Shown in pieces: positions 7,400-16,302 of a stretch of 64,000 nt of DNA (position 1 is the stretch's first letter; each line of letters begins with the position of its first letter). Below the pieces are notes generated by a model, which was not told where the DNA came from, ran no database searches, and saw only the letters and a program-made list of their open reading frames with translations. Position numbers and translations under genes: made by a program. Location: NCBI GenBank assembly GCA_030431255.1, contig JAUIJL010000016.1, positions 1 to 64,000 on the forward strand. Reading direction: 5' to 3'. The stretch comes from Thermoanaerobaculia bacterium (GTDB lineage Bacteria > Acidobacteriota > Thermoanaerobaculia > Multivoradales > J023).

Positions 7400-10300
7400 A
7401 TGCGATCTCGTGCTTCGAATCCACACCGATTCCAGCAAGACCTGGAGTCTGGACGTTTACCCGCGGATTTGCCGGCCTTTCCTGGGCCGGCTCTTTCCCT
7501 GACTCTTCTCACCCTACTACTGCTGACAGCGGCCCAGAGCGCGCTGGCATTCAATTTCGCAGACCTGGTCGCTGAGACCAATCTGGCGCCAATCCACGCC
7601 AGCACCGAGAGCTTCGGAAACGACCACGTCAACCGCTTCGGTGGACACCTCGGCTACTACATTCCCCTCGGCATCGACTATCCGCTGACGCCCAACTTCA
7701 GTTATCGATTCGAGCTGCGCTACAGCTCCTCAATTTGGCATTTCGACGACTCCGGCGGCACCGTCGCCGCCGAGCCTGCCGGGCGCTTCGACTCCGGCCT
7801 CGGCTGGAGTCTCTCCTTCGGCCGTCTCCTGGCCCCCTCGAGCGCTGAAAATGCGTCCAATTTCTGGGCCTACGAGAATGCGGACGGCCACCGCAGCCGC
7901 TTCTTCGCAGAATTCTCAGACGGCAACGGCTCAACCCCCGGCGTCTTCTATAGCCGTGACAGCACCTACATGCGTCTGAGCGCCGGCACGGGCGGCCTGA
8001 TCGGACGACAGATCGTCGAATTTTCGAACGGCGAGCGCCAAATCTTCCGGCAGGACTTGGTCAGCGGAGATTGGCGCCTCCAATCGCACTACGACACCTT
8101 CGGCAATGGCTTCACGATCGACTATTCGCAGCCTGGCCAGAAAGTTCTCACCGATACCCACGGCCGCGTCCACCGCATTTTCACCCGCGCCAATCCGGCG
8201 GGCGCCGGCGACCCGGTGATCGACCGGGTCGAGCTTGCGGCGTTCGGCGGCCAAACCGCCGTGTGGACGCTCGCCTACGACTCGGCCACGATCAACCGGC
8301 CGGCGCAGGATGACGACCCGGCGACCGCGGCGACGCTCGCCGTGCCGCGCCTCACCTCCCTCACCCGTCCGGACGGTGCCGACTGGTCCTTCGGATACGC
8401 CGCCACCGGCACCAACGGCGAAGGCCGGATGACGGCGGTCGACCTGCCGACGCTCGGGCGCTACGAGTATGACTACGCCGCCGTCGCCCTCCCCTACTTC
8501 GCCGGCGCTGAATTCGCCGCCGACGTGGTGGGCGTGGCCGAGCGCCGCAGCGTCGGTCTGCTTTCCGTGGGTTCGGGTCCGCAATCGGGTGCGGGCAACG
8601 TCCAGGGCACCTGGACCTTCGACTACGAGCTCGACATCGCGCGAATCCAGGGCAGCATCGACCAGCCCCGCGAGCTGACCACCACCGTCACCTTCCCCGA
8701 CGGTCACTACCGCGAGCACTCCTTCTCGGTCTACGTCAGCGGCCAGGCGGCCAACAATATGACGCCGTCCACGAACTTCGTGAAGCGCGAATACGGCTGG
8801 CCGATCACCAAGAACGACCGCCCTACGGGCGATCTGGTCTTCCCGAGCGTTCGCGTCTATGACGACGCGGGCGTCCTGCTGCGCACCAATTCCCGCCGCT
8901 ACGCTCGCAGCCAGTGCGTCGGTTGTTTCGGCATGCAGACTCGCCTCGAGCGGGAGCGTGTGCGCTACCACGATGATAGTGACCGCGACCTCGAAACGGT
9001 CCGCTCCGACTGGAACGGACTCGGCCACTACCGGGTCGAAACCCGCACGGACAGCGTCGGTATCACGCCGACCACCACCGCGACCACCGATTGGAGCCAG
9101 CAGCTGCCCCTGAGCACCCAGCCGTGGGTACTCGGCCATTGGACGACCCACTCGACGCAGCGCCTCGGCGAGACGATCACCACCGAAGCCTGCTTCGACG
9201 CCCAGACCGGCCAGCAGCTGCGCAGCCGCACCCGGGCCGAGGCGGGACGTACCTCCCGTGACCTGATCCGTGTCTATAACGACCCGGGCACCGGCGGACG
9301 GGCCACCATCAAGTACTACGGCGGCGACGTGCAGACCGTGGCCACCGGCGACCTATGCAGCCTCCAGCTGCCGTCCGCGGAGGTCTACGCCAGCTTCCGC
9401 GATTACCAGTCGGGCGCCGTCTCTCGCAGCGGCTGGTTGGCGGCCGACGGATCGATCTTCCTCGATGACTACGTCGCCTCCATCGATACCTACACCGGCC
9501 TGGCGTCCACGGCCCACTTCGGCGACGAGGTGATCTGGGCCTACAGCTACGACAAGCTCGGCCGGCGCCTCCAATCCGTGCCTCCGATTGGCGCAGGGGG
9601 TACCGAGACCGTGACCTACACCGCCGCCGACCCGATCAGCGGTGGGCTGGCCTACCAGCTCACCGTGGTGCAAGAGGCCGATGGCTCGCTCCTCTCGGAG
9701 ACCGAAACGATCCTCGATCTGTTCGGCCGCCCGATCACGACCTCGAACCGCACGCCCGCGGGATTCGACACCACGACCCGCACCTACAACGCCCAGGATC
9801 GGCTCGCTTCGACCATCGACGCCGCCGGCCGAATCACGAGCTACCTCGAGCAAGATGCCTTCGGTCGCCCCGGACGCATCCGTCCGCCCGAGGGCGCCGT
9901 GCACGATCGTGTCCTTACCTATACCGGCGATCGCCTGACCCAAGAAGACGTGCGTATCGGCAAGCAGTGGGACGCGGCGGCGCAGCAGGTGACCGAAATC
10001 GACCGCACGATCACCACCGAGCGCAATGACCTCGGCCAGATCGTTTCCCGGGTCACATCAGACGCCGACTCGACCAGCCGCACTGAGACCTTCACCTACG
10101 ACGCCCGCGGGTTCCTGACCCAAAGCGTGGCCACCGATGGGGTGCGCACCTCCACACACAACCAGACAAACCGCAGTGACTACCGCGGCTTCCAGGTCGA
10201 GACGATCGACGGCGATCCGATCACCGGCTACGACGCGCTCGGCCATCTGACCAGCCTCGACACCGGCTACGGTCTGTTGAATCAGGTCTTCGACCGCGCG

Positions 10301-11512
10301 GGTCGCCTTTTCGAGCAGCGGGAGCCGGCCGTCAACAACCGTCTGTGGACGCGGCAGGTCTACGCCACGTCCAACGCCGCCGGCAATCAGCGCAAGGGCA
10401 AGCTGATGAAGCGCCTACGGGTCAACCGCAACGTTCCCCATCTGCCGAACGGCTACGCCGTGGTGGAAGACGAGCTGATCTACGGCGGCCCCAAGGGCGA
10501 GCTCACCGAGCTCACCACCTCAGTCAGGGCCGGCTTCAACAACTCGATGCCGCTCTTCACCTTCAGCACCTCTCAGGCCGTGGACGGCGGCGGGGATCGC
10601 ACCCAGCTGACCTATCCCGACTGCGAGGTCAACCTCGGCAACCCGAACGTACAGTGCACGTCCCTCGATGACCGCGTGCTGAGCATCGAGCGCGAATTCG
10701 GCTTGGTGACGTCGGTGTCGGCAACCATCGGCACGATCCAAGAAAACTGGATCGACTCCGTGACCTACGGTCCCGGTCGTTTCGTCACCGGCCGCGTGCT
10801 CGGCAACGGATTCGTCGAGTCGCGCACCGCCGACGGTAGCGGCGGCCGGCTCGAGCGACTCACCCTGACTCATCCCTCGAGCGGCGCCTTCTACGACAGC
10901 GGCGACGCCGTCTACGACGGCCTCGGTCGCCTGGTGCAGCTGGGCGGTCAGCGTCATATCTCGGGCTCCGCCTACTCCCTGCTGGTGCGGCAGCTGCCGG
11001 CGGACCAGGGACCGACGCTCACTCCTCCGTCCGGCGGCGCGCGCGACATCTTCGGCCTGCCGCTGTGGCGCACCTACACGCTACCGATCCGCGCCGGCGC
11101 CAGCAGCCAGGACGGTGAGGAAGACGTCTTCGACATCTACCTTTATGGACCTGGCAACCGCCTGGTGTGGAGCCGTGAGTTCAACGACTACGACGCGTGG
11201 AGCTTCAAGCTCTCCGACGATACCTGGCACCTGATCGGTCCCGACGGTCGTCGTCTGCGCACCCGCCACGGCCTGACCCACTACACCGCCGCGGCGACCT
11301 GGGCCAACGCCACCATCGACCACCTTTCCCTCGGCAGCGTCAGCGAGCCGATCGTCGATCAAATCTACGTCGACGGACGCCCGATCGGCACCGCCGACTA
11401 CCGCTTCACCTCGGACCGCCAGTACTTCTTCCATTTCGACATCCTCGGACGCCTGATCGCCACTAGCGACCAGGACGGCGGCGTCGAGCAAAACCACATG
11501 GACCTCTTCTGA
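7400..11512 (+). CDS. large secreted RHS/YD-repeat protein lacking a core-associated tail
   Basis: A 1370-residue exported protein. A long signal sequence ends near ALAFNFADL (about residue 50). The body is built from degenerate YD repeats, for example YSYDKLGRRLQS, YDALGHLTSLDTGYG and FDRAGRLFEQRE, and ends with FHFDILGRLIATSDQDGG. Such repeats form a beta-spiral shell in RHS and teneurin proteins. In most RHS proteins a similar phrase leads into the hyperconserved core motif and a variable toxin domain. Here the protein stops about 10 residues later, so no toxin domain is present. The ATG at 7400 follows CTGGAG. Another exported protein gene follows after 19 bp and is probably co-transcribed. 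Confidence 0.85.
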   Translation: MRSRASNPHRFQQDLESGRLPADLPAFPGPALSLTLLTLLLLTAAQSALAFNFADLVAETNLAPIHASTESFGNDHVNRFGGHLGYYIPLGIDYPLTPNFSYRFELRYSSSIWHFDDSGGTVAAEPAGRFDSGLGWSLSFGRLLAPSSAENASNFWAYENADGHRSRFFAEFSDGNGSTPGVFYSRDSTYMRLSAGTGGLIGRQIVEFSNGERQIFRQDLVSGDWRLQSHYDTFGNGFTIDYSQPGQKVLTDTHGRVHRIFTRANPAGAGDPVIDRVELAAFGGQTAVWTLAYDSATINRPAQDDDPATAATLAVPRLTSLTRPDGADWSFGYAATGTNGEGRMTAVDLPTLGRYEYDYAAVALPYFAGAEFAADVVGVAERRSVGLLSVGSGPQSGAGNVQGTWTFDYELDIARIQGSIDQPRELTTTVTFPDGHYREHSFSVYVSGQAANNMTPSTNFVKREYGWPITKNDRPTGDLVFPSVRVYDDAGVLLRTNSRRYARSQCVGCFGMQTRLERERVRYHDDSDRDLETVRSDWNGLGHYRVETRTDSVGITPTTTATTDWSQQLPLSTQPWVLGHWTTHSTQRLGETITTEACFDAQTGQQLRSRTRAEAGRTSRDLIRVYNDPGTGGRATIKYYGGDVQTVATGDLCSLQLPSAEVYASFRDYQSGAVSRSGWLAADGSIFLDDYVASIDTYTGLASTAHFGDEVIWAYSYDKLGRRLQSVPPIGAGGTETVTYTAADPISGGLAYQLTVVQEADGSLLSETETILDLFGRPITTSNRTPAGFDTTTRTYNAQDRLASTIDAAGRITSYLEQDAFGRPGRIRPPEGAVHDRVLTYTGDRLTQEDVRIGKQWDAAAQQVTEIDRTITTERNDLGQIVSRVTSDADSTSRTETFTYDARGFLTQSVATDGVRTSTHNQTNRSDYRGFQVETIDGDPITGYDALGHLTSLDTGYGLLNQVFDRAGRLFEQREPAVNNRLWTRQVYATSNAAGNQRKGKLMKRLRVNRNVPHLPNGYAVVEDELIYGGPKGELTELTTSVRAGFNNSMPLFTFSTSQAVDGGGDRTQLTYPDCEVNLGNPNVQCTSLDDRVLSIEREFGLVTSVSATIGTIQENWIDSVTYGPGRFVTGRVLGNGFVESRTADGSGGRLERLTLTHPSSGAFYDSGDAVYDGLGRLVQLGGQRHISGSAYSLLVRQLPADQGPTLTPPSGGARDIFGLPLWRTYTLPIRAGASSQDGEEDVFDIYLYGPGNRLVWSREFNDYDAWSFKLSDDTWHLIGPDGRRLRTRHGLTHYTAAATWANATIDHLSLGSVSEPIVDQIYVDGRPIGTADYRFTSDRQYFFHFDILGRLIATSDQDGGVEQNHMDLF

Positions 11513-11531
11513 TTCGGATGCGGAGACGATC

Positions 11532-12992
11532 ATGACCTATAAAAACCACGTCGATAAAAAACCCATGCAACGTTTCAAACGATCCGTCGCCCGCCATTCG
11601 AGGCGCTGGACAAGAACCATCGCTTCCACCGTGGCGTTCGCCACCCTCGTGACCACGCCACTTGTGGCGGCCCCCGTGCTCGACGGCGACCCCGCCACGC
11701 TCTTCCAAGTGCAGGCCGGCGAATGCGTTGGCTGTACGGCGAGCCAAATCAGCCAGCTCGAGGAAGGCCTCGACCTGCTCCAAAGGCGATTTCATCGCGA
11801 GACCGTCAATTTTACCTCCCAGCTCTGCGTCGCAGAAGTGAGTCTAACCCGTGACATGGCCGTGCTCACCTTCGAGGAGCTGCGCACATCAGGGGCCATC
11901 AGCCAGAATCGCTGGAAGGACATGATCAAGGCCAAGGCCTCGATCTCCGGCGGACTCTCCCCCGTCACCCGGGAAGAGATGCGGCGCCGCGTGCGCGACC
12001 GCGTCGCCGACACCTTCGGCGTGTCGGTGGATCCGGAATCCGCCCTCGGTCGGCAGATCGACATCCACGTTTCGATCCAGCTCTGGCGCATCTTCGAGAT
12101 GATGGCCAACGGCATCTGGGATCCCGCCCAGTGGGCCGACGCCATCGCCGCCGGGCCGAATGGCCTGCACCCGATCATGGACGCCGTGCTCAACGTCCAG
12201 GGTCCGTTTCGCAGCGCCTTGGACCTCGCCATCATCGAATCCGACCCGGAGGAGGTATGGCTGGCGGGCCAAAGCTGGCATTTGACCGATCTGCAAGAAG
12301 ATTTCCTGGTCGGCGCCGTCACCACCCGCCGGGACCAGCTGCGGGTCGATTACGAAAACGCCGTACGCGCCGCTTTCTACACCACCATGTCGAACGGCTG
12401 CGGCCGCGAGGCGTCGCTATCGATGCTGCTCGACGCTTCACTGCTCAGCGATACCGTGACCATCGAGGTGGTACCCCGCAGTAAGAGCGGCAGTGGCAAC
12501 AACCAGCCGAACCCGGGCGAGCTGCTCCACGACGCTCCAGACGGCTACAATCCGCAGGCCATCTTCAGTGACGTGATTACGGTCTACGCCTATCCGCCCG
12601 AAGGCAGCGGCCGCCACCGCTGGTTCCCCGGCTGCGGTCCGGGTCGCTGCACCTTCCCGGTGGGTCCGCCGTCACCGTCGCCGCCGGACAACGGACTCGT
12701 CTTGCCGCCGATCCAACCTCCAGAGACTCCGGAACCGCCGCAGGGACCACAGCCGGTGATCTGTCCAGACGGCTTCGAGTTGGCCCCGGGCACACCCGAA
12801 TGGGCATGCAATTTGCCGGTGGCACCTCTGGGCCCGGCCCAGTTCTGCTCTACTTTTTGCCGAGTCACCGGCAATTCTGAATACGTCGGCAATGAGAGCA
12901 ACATCGGCCCTCACTTCGACACGTTTCCGCCGAATATCGGCGGCAGCTATGGCCTCAACTGCCAGTGCAAGAGCGCCACGGTTGCTCCTTGA
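11532..12992 (+). CDS. exported Cys- and Pro-rich protein of unknown function
   Basis: A 486-residue protein. A basic N-terminus and hydrophobic stretch (STVAFATLVTTPLVAAP, about residues 37-53) form a signal peptide. Residues 60-300 are largely helical and charged. Residues 340-410 are Pro/Gly-rich (PPSPSPPDNG, PPETPEPPQGP). The last 80 residues hold Cys pairs (CSTFCRVTGN, LNCQCKSAT). I know no family. It lies 19 bp after the YD-repeat gene with GGAGACG before its ATG, so it may be that protein's partner. Its 3' end overlaps a converging pseudogene, and the final codons may have been altered by that junction. Confidence 0.75.
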   Translation: MTYKNHVDKKPMQRFKRSVARHSRRWTRTIASTVAFATLVTTPLVAAPVLDGDPATLFQVQAGECVGCTASQISQLEEGLDLLQRRFHRETVNFTSQLCVAEVSLTRDMAVLTFEELRTSGAISQNRWKDMIKAKASISGGLSPVTREEMRRRVRDRVADTFGVSVDPESALGRQIDIHVSIQLWRIFEMMANGIWDPAQWADAIAAGPNGLHPIMDAVLNVQGPFRSALDLAIIESDPEEVWLAGQSWHLTDLQEDFLVGAVTTRRDQLRVDYENAVRAAFYTTMSNGCGREASLSMLLDASLLSDTVTIEVVPRSKSGSGNNQPNPGELLHDAPDGYNPQAIFSDVITVYAYPPEGSGRHRWFPGCGPGRCTFPVGPPSPSPPDNGLVLPPIQPPETPEPPQGPQPVICPDGFELAPGTPEWACNLPVAPLGPAQFCSTFCRVTGNSEYVGNESNIGPHFDTFPPNIGGSYGLNCQCKSATVAP

Positions 12993-13515
12993 TCTAGGTT
13001 TCGCTGACCACCGATGCTGATCCGCGTCACCAAGCGACGGGTTCGAATTCGAACCCGCTCGGCGGTGTCGAGGCGGTGTAGGGCACCGATCGCTTCGTCC
13101 CGGTAGGCTCGGTACAGCTCGGCCGAGCGAGCCGGGGCGTCGAGCGTGTCGAGCAGTCGGTGGATTTCCTCGGCGTCGCCACCGTGGATCCAGGCCTGGG
13201 CGACCGTGACCCGGTCGGTCTCGTTTGCAGCTCGGTAGGCGACGGCCCAGGGGAGGGTCGGTCGGATCTCCGGGGCCTCTCCGGCGTCCCGCGCCGCTTG
13301 CAGATCGTCGAGATCGTCGCGAATCTGATAGGCGACACCGAGGGCGTCGCTGAACGCGTCGAGGATCGCGTGCACAGTGTCGTCGGCACCTCCGAGCACG
13401 GCACCGATACGCATGGACGTCGAGAAGGCGGCCGCGGTTTTGCCCCGGAAAATAGCCACCACCTCGCAGGGGCTCAGGGGTTTGGGTGCGTGGGTCCACA
13501 ACAGCTCCTCACCCT
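12947..13515 (-). pseudogene. polyprenyl diphosphate synthase C-terminal fragment
   Basis: Read on the minus strand, the frame contains FRGKTAAAFSTSMRIGAVLG and GVAYQIRDDLDDL. The latter is the second aspartate-rich region of trans-prenyl chain synthases, which make geranylgeranyl or longer diphosphates from isopentenyl units. The N-terminal half with the first DDxxD motif is absent. The homology starts abruptly near 13515, where an unrelated plus-strand fragment begins. At the other end the frame runs into the 3' end of the neighbouring gene. It cannot encode a working enzyme. Confidence 0.7.
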
Positions 13516-13800
13516 GGCCGATGGACAATGTCGGCATCTATCGAATGAACGGGCTGAGTTGGACGGAAAGCACCATCAACTGGAACACTCACCTTCTCGA
13601 TGGGCCGAGCCCTTTCACCCACTTGACCTCGGCCGATGGTTTGTTACCGAATACCGTCTATGAATTCGACGTGACGAGCGCTTTCGAAGGCTATGTCGGC
13701 GGGCCGCTGACCCTCGGCTCGGCGTCGGGAAGCTTGGATATGGGAATGGACTTCTCAAGCGAGGAAGGCGCGTTCAAACCTGGTCTCGACGCTACCGGTC
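13516..13800 (+). pseudogene. DNRLRE/CBM96-type domain fragment
   Basis: From 13521 the frame reads MDNVGIYRMNGLSWTEST, INWNTHL, NTVYEFDVTSAF and LGSASGSLDMGMDFSSEEG. This follows the pattern of DNRLRE (CBM96-like) domains: VxVYRV, then WTESTITWNN, then DVTxxV, then FxSxE. Only one domain's worth is present, with no signal peptide. It sits between the prenyl synthase fragment and the next membrane-protein gene, so it was left by a recombination event. Confidence 0.55.
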
Positions 13801-13861
13801 CCACGAGCTCGAGCTTCGGTTTTCGACGGGGACGCTCATTTGGCAGCCACGGGGGGCGGCG

Positions 13862-14647
13862 GTGCCCTGCGCTGTCGAAGCGGTGATGGTTCGAGGTCGA
13901 GAGAACGTTTGGTGGGTGGAGATGATCTCCGAGATTCCTCGCAAGCGCGACGATCCCGAGCCGCAGCGGTCTCGCGTGCGGTGGGCCGAGGTACGGAATC
14001 AGGAAGAAGGGGAACGATCCGCTCGGCGTTTGATGTCACAGCTCGAGACGACCGGCGCGGTGCAGCTCTCGATCGATCCCGAAGGGGAGCGAGCCCCGGA
14101 GCCGACCTACCTCAACACCATCACGGCGGAAACGACGTCTCGTACTTTGGTCCAGGCGGAATACCACGGCGACATGCATTTTCCGGAAGTTGGGATCTTC
14201 CATTTTATCCTTATGGGTCCATTCGGCATCTGGCTGCTGAGCTCGGCTCTGGTGTGGCAGCTGCGCTCCTTGGGGGAACCGATCGGAAACGATTCGCGGT
14301 CGGGAGCCGTCTGGGTCCTCGGCTCCTTGTTGGCTTGGATCTTCTTTTCCCACTGGTTCTTCACCGGTGAGCGCCTCAGGCTCGATTTGCGGAAGAAGCT
14401 TTTCTGCCGTTGGCGCGGCCCGCGTCGGCTCGTTGAGGTCCGCAGCGGGCCGATCCACGAGCTGGGGGGCCTAAGGCTCGTGAAGCTCAAGACGATTTAT
14501 TTCGTTTGCCTAGACACCTCGGACGGCCATTGGTTCGGCTTGCACCGGGGGTTCGACCACGACGAAGAGCTCGAGATCATGAGCTATTGGGCGGAGCGAT
14601 TCGGGCTGCCGTCCGAGGACCTGACGGTGCTGCCCGAACCGAGCTGA
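13862..14647 (+). CDS. membrane protein of unknown function, perhaps 5'-truncated
   Basis: About 261 residues. The N-terminal 100 are soluble. Two membrane helices follow (HFILMGPFGIWLLSSALVW and GAVWVLGSLLAWIFFSHWFF). The C-terminal 80 residues are cytoplasmic-type with a basic patch (RLDLRKKLFCRWRGPRR) and end YWAERFGLPSEDLTVLPEPS. The frame stays open upstream of the GTG at 13862 and reads protein-like (HELELRFSTGTLIWQPRG), so the true start may have been lost at the junction with the DNRLRE fragment. No family recognised. It is close to, but not obviously homologous with, the three paralogues that follow. Confidence 0.6.
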   Translation: MPCAVEAVMVRGRENVWWVEMISEIPRKRDDPEPQRSRVRWAEVRNQEEGERSARRLMSQLETTGAVQLSIDPEGERAPEPTYLNTITAETTSRTLVQAEYHGDMHFPEVGIFHFILMGPFGIWLLSSALVWQLRSLGEPIGNDSRSGAVWVLGSLLAWIFFSHWFFTGERLRLDLRKKLFCRWRGPRRLVEVRSGPIHELGGLRLVKLKTIYFVCLDTSDGHWFGLHRGFDHDEELEIMSYWAERFGLPSEDLTVLPEPS

Positions 14648-14790
14648 ACGATGGGCGGTCAACCCGAAGCCGTCGTCGTCCCCAGAATCACCGATCGGCT
14701 ACACTGAGACAGTCGTCGATAGGACGATAGGAGGGCTCTGCCAAATCAGGTGGTCCCTCGCGCGAAGTGGGCTGCCGTGGGAGGGTTTCG

Positions 14791-16290
14791 GTGTTTTTTC
14801 GATCCAGGCTCAACGAGGTCGAGCTTCCCGAGCTGGGGGTGACCCTAAGGCTGACGGGCTTGCTCAGCTGCCTCGAAATCTATCGGCTGTCCGAAGAAGC
14901 TGAGAAATCCGTTCAGATCGGACGGCTCGGTTGGCAGGACGACCAGGACCGAGAGCATCGTTTTCCGCTCGACGACGATCGAGCTCTGATCGTTCAAGCC
15001 GCCGAAAACCCTTCCAAACCCGTGGACGAAGGTGCCGGCTATTGGGTCCGGTCGGAAGGGCAGGAAATCCGGACCCGGGTGTTCCGGCGGGTGAAACCGA
15101 GAGCACATACCTACCTTCCCGCGTTCCATATCGGCCTTCTCGCGCTCTTCGGATCCGCCGCAATCGGTCGAGAGCTGTGGGAGAAGTCATCCTGGCTTTT
15201 CGGTTGGGGTTTCGTGATGTGTGCGGTCTTTTGGTTGCCGTGGGGTCGCTTCCACGCCGTCGTTTTCGGTACGACCTGCCTGCTCAGTTGGTGGATGGGC
15301 TGCTTTTGGGTGCCGGCGATCTTGCCTGCCGCCGCAGGAGCTTTCGTGGTGGGACTGGACACACTCTCCATTCACTTCGCTGGATTGTTTCTCTACGGCC
15401 TGATGCTCCGGTTGATGTATCTGCTGGGCGAGGTGCTGGAAAAAGTACCCGATCCGGATCGGGGAGCTCCCAGACCCGAAGACGCTTGGAGCCTCTTGCT
15501 GCTGCCTTTCCTGGATCCGGGCCGAGGGGACGAGCATCGGCGCCTACTGTTGCCCGATTCCGGGCATGCCCTGCGGTGGTTGCCAGGGTTTCGCGAGCTG
15601 ACGGTGGTCTCACCGCGTGGTGAGACTTCGGTCCACGGCGTCAATCCAAACACCTCCGTGCCCGTGGGCTTGGACGACGGCACCCACCTGGAGATCGGGC
15701 CGTTGGACGGCCGGCCGTTCCCCACGGCCTTCAAGGTCACCACCTCCGGCGGGCAAGAGCTCCAGGCCGTCGACGGAGCTGCAGAGCGGACGTCTTGGAT
15801 CTTTGTTTCGGGGTTGATGGGGCTCGCCTGGGCAGGCTTCGCCTGGGGTTTATGGTCCAGCTCCTATGACTCGCTTCCTTTCTGGGGCCAACGTCTTCCT
15901 TTAGCGTGGCTCGCCGCTGTGGCCCTGTGCACGGCGGTGATCGTTTTCCTCTGTGTCGGCCTGGTGGTGAAGGGCATCCACCCACGCCTCTTCCAAGGTG
16001 TCGGTGATTGGGTGGCATTGCTGGCGATGGGTCCGTGCTTCGGTTTGCCCTGGGCTTCCTGGATCGGAGTCTTTATCCTGGAAGACCATGAGTCCTTGCA
16101 GCTGTTTCATAGGGCCTTCGGGCTCGGCATGTTGTTGCTGCTACTGATTGGGTTGGGATTTTGGGTCCGTGGCTTGGTGCAGCTCGTTGCGGAAAGGGAG
16201 ACCTTTCAAATCACGAGCCTCGAGCCACGCTGGAAGCCGGTAGAAGAAGACACTGCACCGGACGTCCCCCAAGACAGCGATTGCCGATAG
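14791..16290 (+). CDS. membrane protein, tandem paralogue 1 of 3
   Basis: A 499-residue protein starting at a GTG with GGGAGG 6 bases before it. This start aligns with the starts of the next two genes. An N-terminal domain of about 110 residues (VELPELGVTLRL, LEIYRLSEEAE, HRFPLDDDRALIVQ) is followed by three or four helices, a soluble middle domain (ALRWLPGFRELTVVSPRGE, PVGLDDGTHLEIGPLDGRPF), more helices, and a short tail with SLEPRWKPVEED. Similar blocks occur in the two following paralogues. I recognise no known family. The three probably form an operon and may assemble together in the inner membrane. Confidence 0.75.
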   Translation: MFFRSRLNEVELPELGVTLRLTGLLSCLEIYRLSEEAEKSVQIGRLGWQDDQDREHRFPLDDDRALIVQAAENPSKPVDEGAGYWVRSEGQEIRTRVFRRVKPRAHTYLPAFHIGLLALFGSAAIGRELWEKSSWLFGWGFVMCAVFWLPWGRFHAVVFGTTCLLSWWMGCFWVPAILPAAAGAFVVGLDTLSIHFAGLFLYGLMLRLMYLLGEVLEKVPDPDRGAPRPEDAWSLLLLPFLDPGRGDEHRRLLLPDSGHALRWLPGFRELTVVSPRGETSVHGVNPNTSVPVGLDDGTHLEIGPLDGRPFPTAFKVTTSGGQELQAVDGAAERTSWIFVSGLMGLAWAGFAWGLWSSSYDSLPFWGQRLPLAWLAAVALCTAVIVFLCVGLVVKGIHPRLFQGVGDWVALLAMGPCFGLPWASWIGVFILEDHESLQLFHRAFGLGMLLLLLIGLGFWVRGLVQLVAERETFQITSLEPRWKPVEEDTAPDVPQDSDCR

Positions 16291-16302
16291 GGGAGAGATG
16301 GA

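Noticed and set aside
7931..9151. 406-codon minus-strand frame inside the YD-repeat gene
   Set aside because: Repetitive Gly/Arg/Val translation, antisense to clear YD repeats.
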